Below, one piece after another: positions 17,817 to 26,978 of a stretch of DNA of 35,563 nucleotides. The notes under the pieces are model-generated. The model saw nothing but the letters and a program-made list of their open reading frames with translations. It was not told where the DNA came from and did not search any database. The position numbers and the translations under genes were made by a program. Source of the stretch: Bacteroidota bacterium (GTDB taxonomy: Bacteria; Bacteroidota; Bacteroidia; Bacteroidales; UBA10428); the NCBI GenBank assembly GCA_029268165.1, contig JAJUGM010000001.1, forward strand, positions 1-35,563. Direction: 5' to 3'. Numbering within the stretch: the first letter of the stretch is position 1; each line of letters begins with the position of its first letter.

Positions 17817-18689
17817 TTATAAAACCTGTCTTATCCCTGAAAAGTTATGTCTGAATGCCGATGGCGAACATCCTTTTTTCTTTTTAAATATACGGTTAAA
17901 ATAAGACTGATTACTGAAGCCACTCTCAAAAGCAATCTCGGCAATGCTTTTTTGGGTATCAATCAGTAAACGGCTGGCATAACCAAGCCGGTATTCATGT
18001 ATGATTTCAATAAAAGTACGGCCGGTTTTCTTTTTAATCATGCGGCAGCATGATACAGGTGTAGTGTTAATCAGTTGGGCCACATCCTGTAATCTTATCT
18101 TTTCGTGTATATGTTTAATCATAAACTGCTGGATTATTGTAATTTTATCATTAGAATATACTTTCCCCTTTTCATGTTGCATGTCCGATAATAGTATGTA
18201 TTTCTTATCTGCTGATAATTCGAACAATATTCCTAAAAATTCAAGAAAAGCATAATGGCCTTTGAGCGTCGACAAGTTTTCAAGTTTTCGCTTTACCTTT
18301 AAAATTGAATCAGTGGAAAAAGATATACCTCTTTGTGAAAGCTGTAACATAGTTTTAAAATTATGCATTGCCTGCCTGTTAAGTAAACTGCTGTGAAACA
18401 AACCATCGTGGAATAATATGGTTATTTCATGCATATTTTCGTTTTTACAATTGCCTTGTTCCCAGCAATGAATCAGATTAGGTCCTACAAGTACCAGTTC
18501 ATATTCTCCCACCTCGCCGATATGATCACCTACAATTCTCTTTGCTCCTTTTGCATTTTGAATATAATTCAGCTCATATTCAGGATGAAAATGAACAGGA
18601 AAATCAAACTTTTTCTTTTTCCGGTCAAAAACTGCAAAACAATCTTCGCCTGAAAGCGGTGTAATTTGGCAGTTGATATTTTTGTTCAT
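17817..18689 (-). CDS. AraC-family transcriptional regulator
   Basis: A 290-residue soluble regulator. The N-terminal cupin-like sensing domain includes FPVHFHPEYELNYI (about 30-43) and DHIGEVGEYELVLVGPNLIHCW. The C-terminal AraC DNA-binding domain (about 185-286) has two helix-turn-helix units: RLQDVAQLINTTPVSCCRMIKKKTG, and the family signature IAEIAFESGFSNQSYFNRIFKKKKGCSPSAFR. It has no receiver, kinase or membrane segment, so it probably binds a cytoplasmic sugar. It is divergent from the SGNH esterase gene with overlapping promoters, and is followed on its own strand after 152 bp by GH78. Control of one or both of these neighbours is the likely role. The inducing ligand cannot be read from the sequence. 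Confidence 0.92.
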   Translation of the reverse strand: MNKNINCQITPLSGEDCFAVFDRKKKKFDFPVHFHPEYELNYIQNAKGAKRIVGDHIGEVGEYELVLVGPNLIHCWEQGNCKNENMHEITILFHDGLFHSSLLNRQAMHNFKTMLQLSQRGISFSTDSILKVKRKLENLSTLKGHYAFLEFLGILFELSADKKYILLSDMQHEKGKVYSNDKITIIQQFMIKHIHEKIRLQDVAQLINTTPVSCCRMIKKKTGRTFIEIIHEYRLGYASRLLIDTQKSIAEIAFESGFSNQSYFNRIFKKKKGCSPSAFRHNFSGIRQVL

Positions 18690-18718
18690 AAGTTACAATA
18701 GAAAATGATAAAATAGTA

Positions 18719-18750
18719 CAAATCTATGATTATATAATATTGTTTTTCAA
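18719..18750 (-). promoter_or_regulatory. Promoter of the AraC-family gene
   Basis: On the minus strand TAGATTTG (18726-18719) fits the Bacteroidota -7 consensus TAnnTTTG. A TTG -33 element (18750-18748) lies 21 bp upstream. The -7 element is about 30 bp upstream of the start codon. The span overlaps the divergent promoter. Confidence 0.55.
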
Positions 18751-18771
18751 TAGGTGAAAAAATTAATTTTG
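18740..18771 (+). promoter_or_regulatory. Promoter of the SGNH esterase gene
   Basis: TAATTTTG (18764-18771) fits TAnnTTTG, and TTG (18740-18742) lies 21 bp upstream as a -33 element. The two divergent -33 elements lie inside a small inverted repeat, TATTG-N5-CAATA (18738-18752). A regulator bound there would touch both promoters. Confidence 0.5.
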
Positions 18772-18886
18772 GATTGAAATGAAATGATAAATTTTTATTA
18801 TACAATTAGATAATAAATCTGGTAAAATTCAGAATAAAAAAACTAAACTGAAAATATTGTACAAAAATTATTGTAAATTTCTGATT

Positions 18887-20932
18887 ATGAACTGTATTAA
18901 CGATGTAAAATTATTTCGTGCCTTATTCAGGGTATTTTTACTGATGCTTTGGTTTGATTGCCCTGTACTTTTATGCAATGGTATGACTGATAATGTTTCT
19001 TTTGATACATCACGGATTTATCATGTAATGGCAAAAGCACGCCGGGGCGAACCTGTAACTATAGCTGCCATCGGGGGTTCAATAACGGCAGGCTCTCTTG
19101 CTTCGACCGAGAACAAAAGATGGATAAATATTGTCACGGCCTGGTGGCGCAATCGGTTTCCTGCATCCGCTATCACACTGGTAAATGCCGGTATTGGAGG
19201 AACGGGTTCTGATATAGGGACATTCAGGGTTAAAAATGATATTCTGTCAAAGGTTCCGGATTTTGTGATTATTGAATTTTCTGTAAATGACAGCGGTAAA
19301 GACAGTACCTATGTAATAAAAATGACTGAAGGGCTTGTAAGGCAATTATTACAAGATACTAATAAGATTGGGGTAATGTTTCTGATGTTGAAGATGGAAA
19401 ATGGAGGTACTGCTCAGGCTGACCATAAAGTGGTTGCTAATTATTATGGCATTCCATGGGTGAGTCAGGCTGACCTTATTGATGCTGCAGTAACTGCAGA
19501 CGGTCGTACACTAAGGGAAGTATACGGCGATAACCCCGGCATACATCCCAATGATTTAGGGATGCAGTATATAGCCGATTTTATTAATGAAAAACTCGAC
19601 AGTATATATAACCATCTACCTTCTGACGAAAACTTACCTGAAATTCCTGCTGCTATTCCCGAACCGTTAATTACTGATATCTATGCTGAGACATACACTT
19701 TCAAGGCATCGACCATTATACCTAACGAGAATTCAGGATGGGAAATTAGTTCATTTGACTGGAGTTCTCTTACCCCGGGGTCAGAACTTGTTTTTACCAT
19801 AGATGGAAATGCTGTCGCTGTTGAGTATTCAAGGCATAACGCAACAAACAGAGGCAGGGTGGAAATATGGGTTGATGAAGGGCCTCATAAAATACTTGAT
19901 GCATACTGGACAGAAACATGGGGGCCTGCACGGGTTTTTGAACTTATTGCAGAAAATCTTACAGATGGCGAGCATACCCTCCACATTAAAGTCCTTAATG
20001 AACACAACCCGTTAAGTAATGGTAATTATTTTCAATTGCTATCTGTAATGAAAGCCGGAAATATTACAATGGCCCGTCCAATTGCTGTACCCGGCAAAAC
20101 AAAAAAAATGATAATAGCAACTTCACTGATCCTTGATGGCAGTGGAAGTTACGACCCTGATGGCGATACAATTACTGCATATCAGTGGTCGATTGTAAAT
20201 GCCCCTGTGGGAAGCAATGCAAGCCTTGAAAATGAAAATATGATGCTGGCCACCTTTACCCCCGATATTGAAGGAATATACACCCTAGGGCTTATTGTTA
20301 TGTCAGCATCACAAAACAGCGTTATGCGAAAGCTTTCAGTACATGTTGTTAGTTCAAATACAGTCCCCGTTGCCAATGCAGGTTATGATTTTAATACGGC
20401 CACAGGGAAAAAATGTTTTCTTAATAGTACCGGAAGTTATGATGCAGATAACGATTCTTTGTTATATAACTGGTTATTGGTTTCGAAACCTGTTAACAGC
20501 AAATCCTATTTGCTTAAAGCAAGTACCACTGCTCCGTATTTTACTCCGGATGTTGAGGGAGAATATGTAATAATACTAACAGTAAATGACAGTATTACCA
20601 GCAGCTCACCGGATACAGTAATTGTAAATGCAATTGATGGTTACTCAAAAATCAGCAATTCAGAAAATGAAAAGGATGGATTTTCTGTTTTCCCCAATCC
20701 CGCGCCTGATATTATTACCGTTCAGTATAAACTTGAAACTAAAATGCCTGTCAGGTTAACCATTTATTCAGCTGAAGGGCGCATGCTTGCTGAATTTTTT
20801 AATGGCTTTCAGGATGCGGGATTACATATTTTGACCATCAACCTGAATCAGTTTGTTCAGTCTAAAGCTTTATTAATGCTTTGTTTAGAAAAAGGGTTCA
20901 TAAGCAAAATTCAACCAATAATAAAAATCTGA
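18887..20932 (+). CDS. SGNH/GDSL esterase with jelly-roll, two PKD-like domains and T9SS sorting domain
   Basis: A 681-residue secreted esterase, probably removing acetyl or similar groups from pectin. I use the ATG at 18887; an upstream TTG 30 bases earlier is in frame but less likely. The signal segment is about residues 8-30 (ALFRVFLLMLWF). The SGNH domain (about 40-255) has block I AAIGGSITAGS with Ser65, the GIGGTGSDIG glycine loop, and block III IIEFSVNDSG with Asn. Block V reads DNPGIHPNDLG: the His is present but the usual Asp three residues before it is Pro. A jelly-roll-like domain follows (about 260-390; RGRVEIWVDEG), then two PKD-like repeats (SYDPDGDTITAYQWSI and SYDADNDSLLYNWLL), then a T9SS type A sorting domain (FSVFPNPAPDIITVQY). 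It is convergent with the HTCS gene. Confidence 0.85.
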   Translation: MNCINDVKLFRALFRVFLLMLWFDCPVLLCNGMTDNVSFDTSRIYHVMAKARRGEPVTIAAIGGSITAGSLASTENKRWINIVTAWWRNRFPASAITLVNAGIGGTGSDIGTFRVKNDILSKVPDFVIIEFSVNDSGKDSTYVIKMTEGLVRQLLQDTNKIGVMFLMLKMENGGTAQADHKVVANYYGIPWVSQADLIDAAVTADGRTLREVYGDNPGIHPNDLGMQYIADFINEKLDSIYNHLPSDENLPEIPAAIPEPLITDIYAETYTFKASTIIPNENSGWEISSFDWSSLTPGSELVFTIDGNAVAVEYSRHNATNRGRVEIWVDEGPHKILDAYWTETWGPARVFELIAENLTDGEHTLHIKVLNEHNPLSNGNYFQLLSVMKAGNITMARPIAVPGKTKKMIIATSLILDGSGSYDPDGDTITAYQWSIVNAPVGSNASLENENMMLATFTPDIEGIYTLGLIVMSASQNSVMRKLSVHVVSSNTVPVANAGYDFNTATGKKCFLNSTGSYDADNDSLLYNWLLVSKPVNSKSYLLKASTTAPYFTPDVEGEYVIILTVNDSITSSSPDTVIVNAIDGYSKISNSENEKDGFSVFPNPAPDIITVQYKLETKMPVRLTIYSAEGRMLAEFFNGFQDAGLHILTINLNQFVQSKALLMLCLEKGFISKIQPIIKI

Positions 20933-20979
20933 TGTTTTTCTCCTTTTTGGGCAACAATATTTAGGGTTTTTTCTATGAA

Positions 20980-23900
20980 TCAGGCTTGCCTTCGTGCACT
21001 TTCAACTTTTTTATATTCAGCAGGTGTCATACCAAACATGTGCTTAAAGCATTTGCTGAAATATTTTACATCATTAAACCCAGTCATAAATGCTGTTTCA
21101 GAAACACCTCTGCCTCCTTTTACCAGAATTTCCGAGGCTATTTTTAATCGGGCCTGGCGCAAAAAATCGACCGGAGATAGCCCTGTCAGGCCTTTCAATT
21201 TGTTATAAAACACTGTTCTACTATATGCCGATAATTCGACCATCTTTTCAACATTAAACGATGGATCGGCATAGTGTTTTTCAATAATACCCATAATGTT
21301 GTGAAGAAATTCTTCATCCCGCGGAGTAATTTTAATTTCATCAAATTGAACAGGACTTTTATCCCGGTATTTTCTGATGATATTCTCACGTTGTTTTATC
21401 AGGTTTTTGACAACTGTATTCAGATAAATGGAATTAAACGGTTTAAGAATATAAGCTTCGGCCCCTGATTCAATACCTATTATCTGATCTTCAATGGCCG
21501 ATTTGGCTGTTAACATTACGACAGGGATATGTGAGGTTTCAAAGTTTTCTTTGATTCTTTTTGTCATTTCAATGCCATCCATCTGAGGCATCATAATGTC
21601 GGTTATAATTATGTCGGGATGAAATTCCTGCAGACAAGCCAGAGCCTCTGAACCATTTTTAGCAGTTTTGATTTCAAAGTAGGTTTCAAATATGTTTCTG
21701 ACGTAAATAATGATTTCAATATTATCCTCCACTACAAGCATTTTGGGTTTTGCATTATCATTTCCTGAATATATCTGAGCCGATTCCGTATCGAAATCTG
21801 CATTTTCAATAGGTAAAATGTGCTTTACATCACTTGTATCATTTTCTACTTTAAATTCGTCAGCTGCATAGTGATCTTTACCCAGCCTTGTTCGTATGGT
21901 AAATACTGAACCTTTTCCGGGCTCACTCTGCACAAGTATCTCTCCCTTATGCAGCTTCATAATTTCATAAGAAAGATTTAACCCAATACCGGTGCCGTCA
22001 AGCGATCCATGATTAACAGAAAGAGGTGTAAAACGCTGAAACAGAATATCCAGTTTATCTTTTGGAATACCAGGCCCCTGGTCACTGACCACAATATCTA
22101 CAAATTTTTCGTTATAAGGCTGTATTTTTACTGTTATTTTTTTCTCTTCTTTGGTATATTTAAATGCATTTGACAAAACATTAAAAATAACCGAGTCAAA
22201 TTTTTTAGTATCCACAAATACTTTTACGTTTTCCCCATTATGAGAAAATCTGAAGTCAATCCGCTTTTGCCTTGCAATGGGATGAAAATGAGCACATATC
22301 TCTTCAACGAATTGAACCAGATCAACTTCTTCAACATTTAACTTCATTTTACTTTTCTGCACCTTACGGAATTCTAACAATTGATTGATTAGGCGCAACA
22401 TTCTTTTCCCGTTACGTTCGATGATGTTTATGCGTTCATTGACAAATGCAGGAAGGCTTTTTATTGTTTTGATATCTTCAATAGGGCCGAGTATTAATGT
22501 CAATGGAGTACGTATTTCATGCGAAATATTCGTAAAAAATTGTAGTTTAATATCATTAATCCGTCGTTCAACCTTCAGGTCATTTTGTAGTTTATAATAA
22601 TTAAGAAACAATTTCCGGGAAATAAGTAAAAGTAAAATAATAATTAATCCTGAAATAATATTAGATGTTGTGGTTTTCCACCAAGGCGGCCTGATAATGA
22701 TATGTAACGTGCGGGGTGAATCATTCCATGTTCCGTCCCAACTTGCGGCTTTTACCATAAATATGTATTTACCGGGAGACAGATTTGTATAGGTTGCTTT
22801 TGTCTGGCTTCCTATTTCGTTCCAGGTTTCTTCAAAGTTTTTTAGGATAAATTTATATTGATTCTGGTTGGGTGCAAAATAACTGAGAGCAGCATATTCT
22901 ATGCTGAAACTCGACTGATTATAATTAAGTATAATGGTGTCGAGTGTTGAAATATGTGCTTTAATAGGGGCTTCAGGGTCACGAAAATCAACAGGTCTGT
23001 TAAATAACTGGAAGTTGGTGAAGACAAGGGGAGGTGTGTAATTGGCATTTATAATCTGGTCGGGGTTTATAACCAGGGTGCCATTAATGCTGCCAAAAAG
23101 CAGTTTGCCATCCCTAAGCTTGCAACAGGTATTTTCATTAAAATTATCCGAATAAAGTCCGCTGTTAACATTATAATTTTTAAATGTGTTGTTTATGAGA
23201 TTAATGGTTGAGATACCTTTTTCGGTGCTCACCCATATTGTGCCTTTGGCATCTTCAAGAATGGCAAATACGGCATCATTGCTCAATCCTTCGCGTTGCC
23301 TGAAGTGACTGAAAATGGCTGATACAGCATTCAGGCTGGTAAGCTGATTGAGCCCGCCCCCGAAAGTCCCAAACCAAAGGCGGTTATGAGCATCTTCATA
23401 AATATGAATGATATCATTATAACTTATGCTATTAATGTTCTGAGGATCAAATAAAAATGTTCTGAAAAGCAGTGAATCGTTATCAGATGGGTATTTTTCC
23501 ATAAGATTAAGTCCAAATGTTGTTGCAATCCATAAGCGGCTGTGTGAGTCTTCAAAAAGAAAACGCACATGATCATTTGATAAATTACTGTTTTCTGTAT
23601 TAATCCTGTAACATTTCAGTTCGTTTTGTGTCCGGGCAATAACTTTATTGATGCCACCCCCGTATGTGCCAATCCAGATATTGTTTTTTGAATCCTGAAT
23701 GATGGAATACACAAAATTATTGCTTAACGAATATGTATTATCAGCATTATGCTGATAAATATAAAATTGCAGATTATTGTATCCGGTACCATTATTGCCC
23801 AAAGGTGCAGTACTTACCAGTACACCTCCGCCTTTGGTTCCCATCCATAAATATCCCTGGTTGTCTTGCATCATTGTGTACACATTATATGCCAGCACCT

Positions 23901-25413
23901 TACGATTACCTGAAAGATTTTCAAGAACCGAGTAAAGTTTCAGTTGAGGTGTGTATATATAAATAATACCTGATTTTGTTGCCATCCAAACATATCCATT
24001 TTTATCCTGATAAATACATCTGATCACATTATCTGCAAGATTTTCAATGTCGGGCTTAGGAATAATCTGTTTGAAGGAAGGATTGGCAAGTATAACCTTG
24101 TTGATGCCGCCGTTGAACTGCACGGTTCCTACCCAAAGCAGCCCTGATTTGTCTTCAGTAATGCAATGAACAAAATTTGAACTTATGGTATATGGCGTAT
24201 TCGGTTTATTGCGGTAAAAAGTGAACTCATCCTTTAAACGGTTATATAATGCCAGACCACCGCCATGAGTTCCAATCCAAAGGTTTTTATTACGATCTTC
24301 ATAAATATAAGGTCTTTCATCGTCAATCAGAGGCTGTATTTCTTTGGGCGTAAGGGTATAATGCCTGGCCATTCCGTTTTCCGGATTTATTCTCACTATA
24401 CCATATTTCTCAGTTTTAAGCCAGATCATACCGTAACTGTCTTCAAATAATGAAATGGTATGAAGGCCATAATTGCTAATTCGGACCAGCTTTTTATCAC
24501 CAGCATTAATAATAAATGTCCCATGGCCATTTGTTCCAACAATCACAATATTTTTATTCCTTACTTTTCTAAGCATGTTAATTTCACAATTTTTCAACGA
24601 GTTTAAATAAGGAATATCCTCAGTTATTCTTTTGGTTTTCAGATTATAAAAAAGGACGCCGTTGTTATGGGTACCAAACAGGATAAAGTCATCAATAACT
24701 GTTGCGCAGCTAAACCGGTAGCTGGCAAAATAGTGCTGAAAGAAAGGTTTTTCTTTAACTGACTCGGTTTTGGAGAGGTAATTAAGGCCCTGGCGTGTGC
24801 CTATCCATATATTATTATATGGGTCAGAAATAATAAAATTAACGGTATTGTTTGATATACTGCTGGGACCTCTGCTGAGGAACTGCATACTATTGTACCG
24901 GCGCGTAGCCGGATTAAAGCGGAGAACATATACACCTGAATTACTTGAACCAAGCCATATTTCATTTTTTGAGGGCTGATGAAAACACTGGATGAAACTG
25001 TTTTTCTCTTCAGCTGATTTGTTATAATTCGGAAAAGAGATAAATTCCTCAGTTTGGGGAATAAAATAATGATAATAGCCTTCGTAAGTTTTAACCCAAA
25101 GAAAATTCAGAGAATCTTCCCAAATATCGGAAATGCGGTTATGGGTAAGCGTATTTTGCCTGCCTTCTTCAATTTTAAATATCCTGAAATTATATCCGTC
25201 ATACCTGTTTAATCCATCCATTGTGCCAATCCACATATATCCGGTATTGTCGCAAAACATGGTCAGTACATTATTTTGCGAAAGGCCGTGGCTGGTATTG
25301 ATATGTTCAAAACGTTCAATTTCAATGGCGTGGGAATAGCAGAAAACAAAACCTGCCAAGAATAACAGATAAAGCTTTTTAAACCTAAATAGATATCTGT
25401 GCTGACAATTCAT
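20980..25413 (-). CDS. Hybrid two-component system sensor/regulator (HTCS)
   Basis: A 1477-residue one-protein sensor and transcription factor of the type that switches on PULs. I start at the ATG at 25413, giving MNCQHRYLFRFKKLYLLFLAGFVFCYS as signal, not the TTG 24 bases upstream. The periplasmic part has about a dozen Reg_prop propeller motifs (such as GYMWIGTMDGLNRYDG, NLWIGTHGGGLALYN, YLWMGTKGGGVLV) and a Y_Y_Y domain (about 830-905). A membrane helix (about 920-935, IISGLIIILLLLIS) leads to a HisKA domain with His965 in NISHEIRTPL, and an ATPase domain (NVLSNAFKYT, DQGPGIP, GTGIGLNLS). A receiver (about 1223-1331) has Asp1272 in TDIMMPQMDG. The C-terminal AraC-type DNA-binding domain carries GVSETAFMTGFNDVKYFSKCFKHMFG. 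No key residue is missing. It is divergent from GH105-susCD; the paired 22-bp half-sites there are its likely target. Confidence 0.96.
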   Translation of the reverse strand: MNCQHRYLFRFKKLYLLFLAGFVFCYSHAIEIERFEHINTSHGLSQNNVLTMFCDNTGYMWIGTMDGLNRYDGYNFRIFKIEEGRQNTLTHNRISDIWEDSLNFLWVKTYEGYYHYFIPQTEEFISFPNYNKSAEEKNSFIQCFHQPSKNEIWLGSSNSGVYVLRFNPATRRYNSMQFLSRGPSSISNNTVNFIISDPYNNIWIGTRQGLNYLSKTESVKEKPFFQHYFASYRFSCATVIDDFILFGTHNNGVLFYNLKTKRITEDIPYLNSLKNCEINMLRKVRNKNIVIVGTNGHGTFIINAGDKKLVRISNYGLHTISLFEDSYGMIWLKTEKYGIVRINPENGMARHYTLTPKEIQPLIDDERPYIYEDRNKNLWIGTHGGGLALYNRLKDEFTFYRNKPNTPYTISSNFVHCITEDKSGLLWVGTVQFNGGINKVILANPSFKQIIPKPDIENLADNVIRCIYQDKNGYVWMATKSGIIYIYTPQLKLYSVLENLSGNRKVLAYNVYTMMQDNQGYLWMGTKGGGVLVSTAPLGNNGTGYNNLQFYIYQHNADNTYSLSNNFVYSIIQDSKNNIWIGTYGGGINKVIARTQNELKCYRINTENSNLSNDHVRFLFEDSHSRLWIATTFGLNLMEKYPSDNDSLLFRTFLFDPQNINSISYNDIIHIYEDAHNRLWFGTFGGGLNQLTSLNAVSAIFSHFRQREGLSNDAVFAILEDAKGTIWVSTEKGISTINLINNTFKNYNVNSGLYSDNFNENTCCKLRDGKLLFGSINGTLVINPDQIINANYTPPLVFTNFQLFNRPVDFRDPEAPIKAHISTLDTIILNYNQSSFSIEYAALSYFAPNQNQYKFILKNFEETWNEIGSQTKATYTNLSPGKYIFMVKAASWDGTWNDSPRTLHIIIRPPWWKTTTSNIISGLIIILLLLISRKLFLNYYKLQNDLKVERRINDIKLQFFTNISHEIRTPLTLILGPIEDIKTIKSLPAFVNERINIIERNGKRMLRLINQLLEFRKVQKSKMKLNVEEVDLVQFVEEICAHFHPIARQKRIDFRFSHNGENVKVFVDTKKFDSVIFNVLSNAFKYTKEEKKITVKIQPYNEKFVDIVVSDQGPGIPKDKLDILFQRFTPLSVNHGSLDGTGIGLNLSYEIMKLHKGEILVQSEPGKGSVFTIRTRLGKDHYAADEFKVENDTSDVKHILPIENADFDTESAQIYSGNDNAKPKMLVVEDNIEIIIYVRNIFETYFEIKTAKNGSEALACLQEFHPDIIITDIMMPQMDGIEMTKRIKENFETSHIPVVMLTAKSAIEDQIIGIESGAEAYILKPFNSIYLNTVVKNLIKQRENIIRKYRDKSPVQFDEIKITPRDEEFLHNIMGIIEKHYADPSFNVEKMVELSAYSRTVFYNKLKGLTGLSPVDFLRQARLKIASEILVKGGRGVSETAFMTGFNDVKYFSKCFKHMFGMTPAEYKKVESARRQA

Positions 25414-25434
25414 GAAAATATTGAAATACTTTAA

Positions 25435-25442
25435 CAAATTTA
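25435..25442 (-). promoter_or_regulatory. -7 element of the HTCS gene
   Basis: The minus strand reads TAAATTTG, fitting TAnnTTTG, 22 bp upstream of the chosen ATG at 25413. No clear TTG -33 element is seen at the usual distance. Its position supports the ATG over the upstream TTG, which lies within it. Confidence 0.45.
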
Positions 25443-25630
25443 CTAAAAAAGGCTTTATATTCTTACAGCATTATTATTTTCGTCCTTTAGGCATAATATC
25501 ATATCAAAAGAGTCTTCAGATACGGATAAGTAAATTCGGGCTGTCACTTAATCTCATCATTTTATGATTCGCTTTAATGTAATCATCATATACAGAACAC
25601 GTTATACTTTCTTTTGAAAACTCTGTTAAG

Positions 25631-25667
25631 TAATCTGACCACCAAAAAGCGATAATTTGTCACCCCC
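25631..25667 (+). promoter_or_regulatory. Probable HTCS operator, two half-sites 22 bp apart
   Basis: The half-sites TAATCTGACCACC (25631-25643) and TAATTTGTCACCCCC (25653-25667) begin exactly 22 bp apart, two helical turns, on the same strand. Both half-sites recur, in swapped order and with the same spacing, upstream of the minus-strand gene at 32552-33604. The pair sits just upstream of the GH105 -7 element, where an activator with an AraC-type domain would bind. Assignment to the HTCS is inference from position and repetition. Confidence 0.65.
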
Positions 25668-25685
25668 TGAAAGTTGAAACAGCAT

Positions 25686-25693
25686 TAATTTTG
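25686..25693 (+). promoter_or_regulatory. -7 element of the GH105-susCD operon
   Basis: TAATTTTG fits TAnnTTTG and starts 33 bp after the start of the promoter-proximal half-site and 31 bp before the GH105 ATG. No -33 TTG is present at about 21 bp upstream. This is what is expected if transcription depends on an activator. Confidence 0.6.
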
Positions 25694-25716
25694 GTAACAA
25701 CTAAAATAATCAATTT

Positions 25717-26883
25717 ATGATGAGATTATATTTTAAAATTATTCTCATTGCTTTATTTGTTTTATCGTGTTCACATCATTCACCCGAAAATACTGAATCC
25801 TGGGCTGTTAAAATGGCCAATGCCATAATAAAAAGATATGACAGTCTGATGTATTACAATGGCTTTTCACCCGGATGGCAATATGATATTGCCATGCTTG
25901 GGCAAACAATTGATAAGTTGGGATTTATTGATACTATTTATACAAAATATCACGAGGACTACCTGAACCACTTTGTAACCGATTCAGGGATAAAAAAATA
26001 TAAGCTAGAAGATTATAATCTCGATAATGTCAATCCTGCAAAAGGATTAATTACCTTATATAAAAGGACAGGTAAGGAAAAGTATCTTAATGCTATAAAC
26101 ATAATTATAAAACAACTTGAAAATCAGCCCCGTACGCATTCAGGGGGTTACTGGCATAAAAAGAGGTATCCGTGGCAGATGTGGCTTGATGGAGTGTATA
26201 TGTCTTCTCCCTTTTTAGCCCAGTATGCCAATGAATTTAACAAACCCGCATGGTTTGATACTGTGGCATTTCAGATTATGCACATTTATTCAAATACTCG
26301 TGACCCGAGAACAGGATTGCTTTACCATGCATGGGATGAGTCGAGATCACAACGCTGGTGTGATCCAGGGACAGGCAGGTCAAAAGAATTCTGGGGAAGA
26401 GCCATGGGATGGTATCTGATGGCTATTGTTGATGTGCTTGATTATTTGCCTGCTGACTACCCCAAAAGAGACTCTATAATCAATATTCTGTTGAATACTT
26501 CTGAAGCATTGCTGCGTGTTCGTGACCCAAAAACCGGATTGTGGTTTCAGGTTCTTGATAAAGGGGGACAGAAAGGTAACTATATCGAAGGTTCATGCTC
26601 GGCAATGTTTACTTATGTATTTGCCAAAGGAGCCAAAAAAGGCTATCTGCCCTCAAAATTTCTTGACATTTCCAAAAAGTCTTTCCTTTCGATGATTGAT
26701 AATTTTATTATTACTGGTGATGACGGAATGCCTGTAATGACAAATATATGCGGCGCCGCAGGCCTTGGAGGGAATCCATACCGCGATGGAAGTTATGAAT
26801 ATTATATAGGTGAAAGAAAAGTAAATAATGACCCCAAAGGTGTTGCTCCTTTTATTATGGCTGCCATGGAATTGAATATGTAA
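25717..26883 (+). CDS. GH105 unsaturated rhamnogalacturonyl/galacturonyl hydrolase, lipoprotein
   Basis: A 388-residue family 105 enzyme, which hydrolyses the 4,5-unsaturated uronic acid from oligosaccharides made by pectin lyases. The N-terminus MMRLYFKIILIALFVLSC is a lipoprotein signal (Cys18), so the enzyme is anchored, most likely in the periplasm. The alpha/alpha-barrel shows GFSPGWQYDIAMLG, YWHKKRYPWQMWLDGVYMSSPF with catalytic Asp158 (equivalent to Asp143 of YteR), FWGRAMGWYLMAIVDVLDYLP and a C-terminal GLGGNPYRDGSYEYYIGE. Length is normal for the family. It is the first gene of the HTCS-facing operon, 95 bp before susC. Together with the PL1 lyases in the window, it shows that lyase products of a galacturonan or rhamnogalacturonan backbone are what this operon handles. 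Confidence 0.94.
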   Translation: MMRLYFKIILIALFVLSCSHHSPENTESWAVKMANAIIKRYDSLMYYNGFSPGWQYDIAMLGQTIDKLGFIDTIYTKYHEDYLNHFVTDSGIKKYKLEDYNLDNVNPAKGLITLYKRTGKEKYLNAINIIIKQLENQPRTHSGGYWHKKRYPWQMWLDGVYMSSPFLAQYANEFNKPAWFDTVAFQIMHIYSNTRDPRTGLLYHAWDESRSQRWCDPGTGRSKEFWGRAMGWYLMAIVDVLDYLPADYPKRDSIINILLNTSEALLRVRDPKTGLWFQVLDKGGQKGNYIEGSCSAMFTYVFAKGAKKGYLPSKFLDISKKSFLSMIDNFIITGDDGMPVMTNICGAAGLGGNPYRDGSYEYYIGERKVNNDPKGVAPFIMAAMELNM

Positions 26884-26978
26884 GCATAGAAAATTATTAT
26901 GAAATTCATTAACTTAAATATGATTAATTCAGTGATTAGACATTTTATCTTAACCTTATAAATAATTAAAAGAAAGCT

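Larger units (their letters stand above)
25414..25716. other. Divergent intergenic region, HTCS / GH105-susCD
   Basis: This 303-bp region has no gene. On the minus strand it holds the HTCS -7 element near 25435. On the plus strand it holds the operator-like half-site pair at 25631-25667 and the GH105 -7 element at 25686. The middle (about 25450-25620) shows nothing I can name. Confidence 0.7.

Noticed and set aside
25414..25437. TTG start extending the HTCS by eight residues
   Set aside because: The ATG at 25413 gives a better signal peptide, and the TTG falls within the apparent -7 element.
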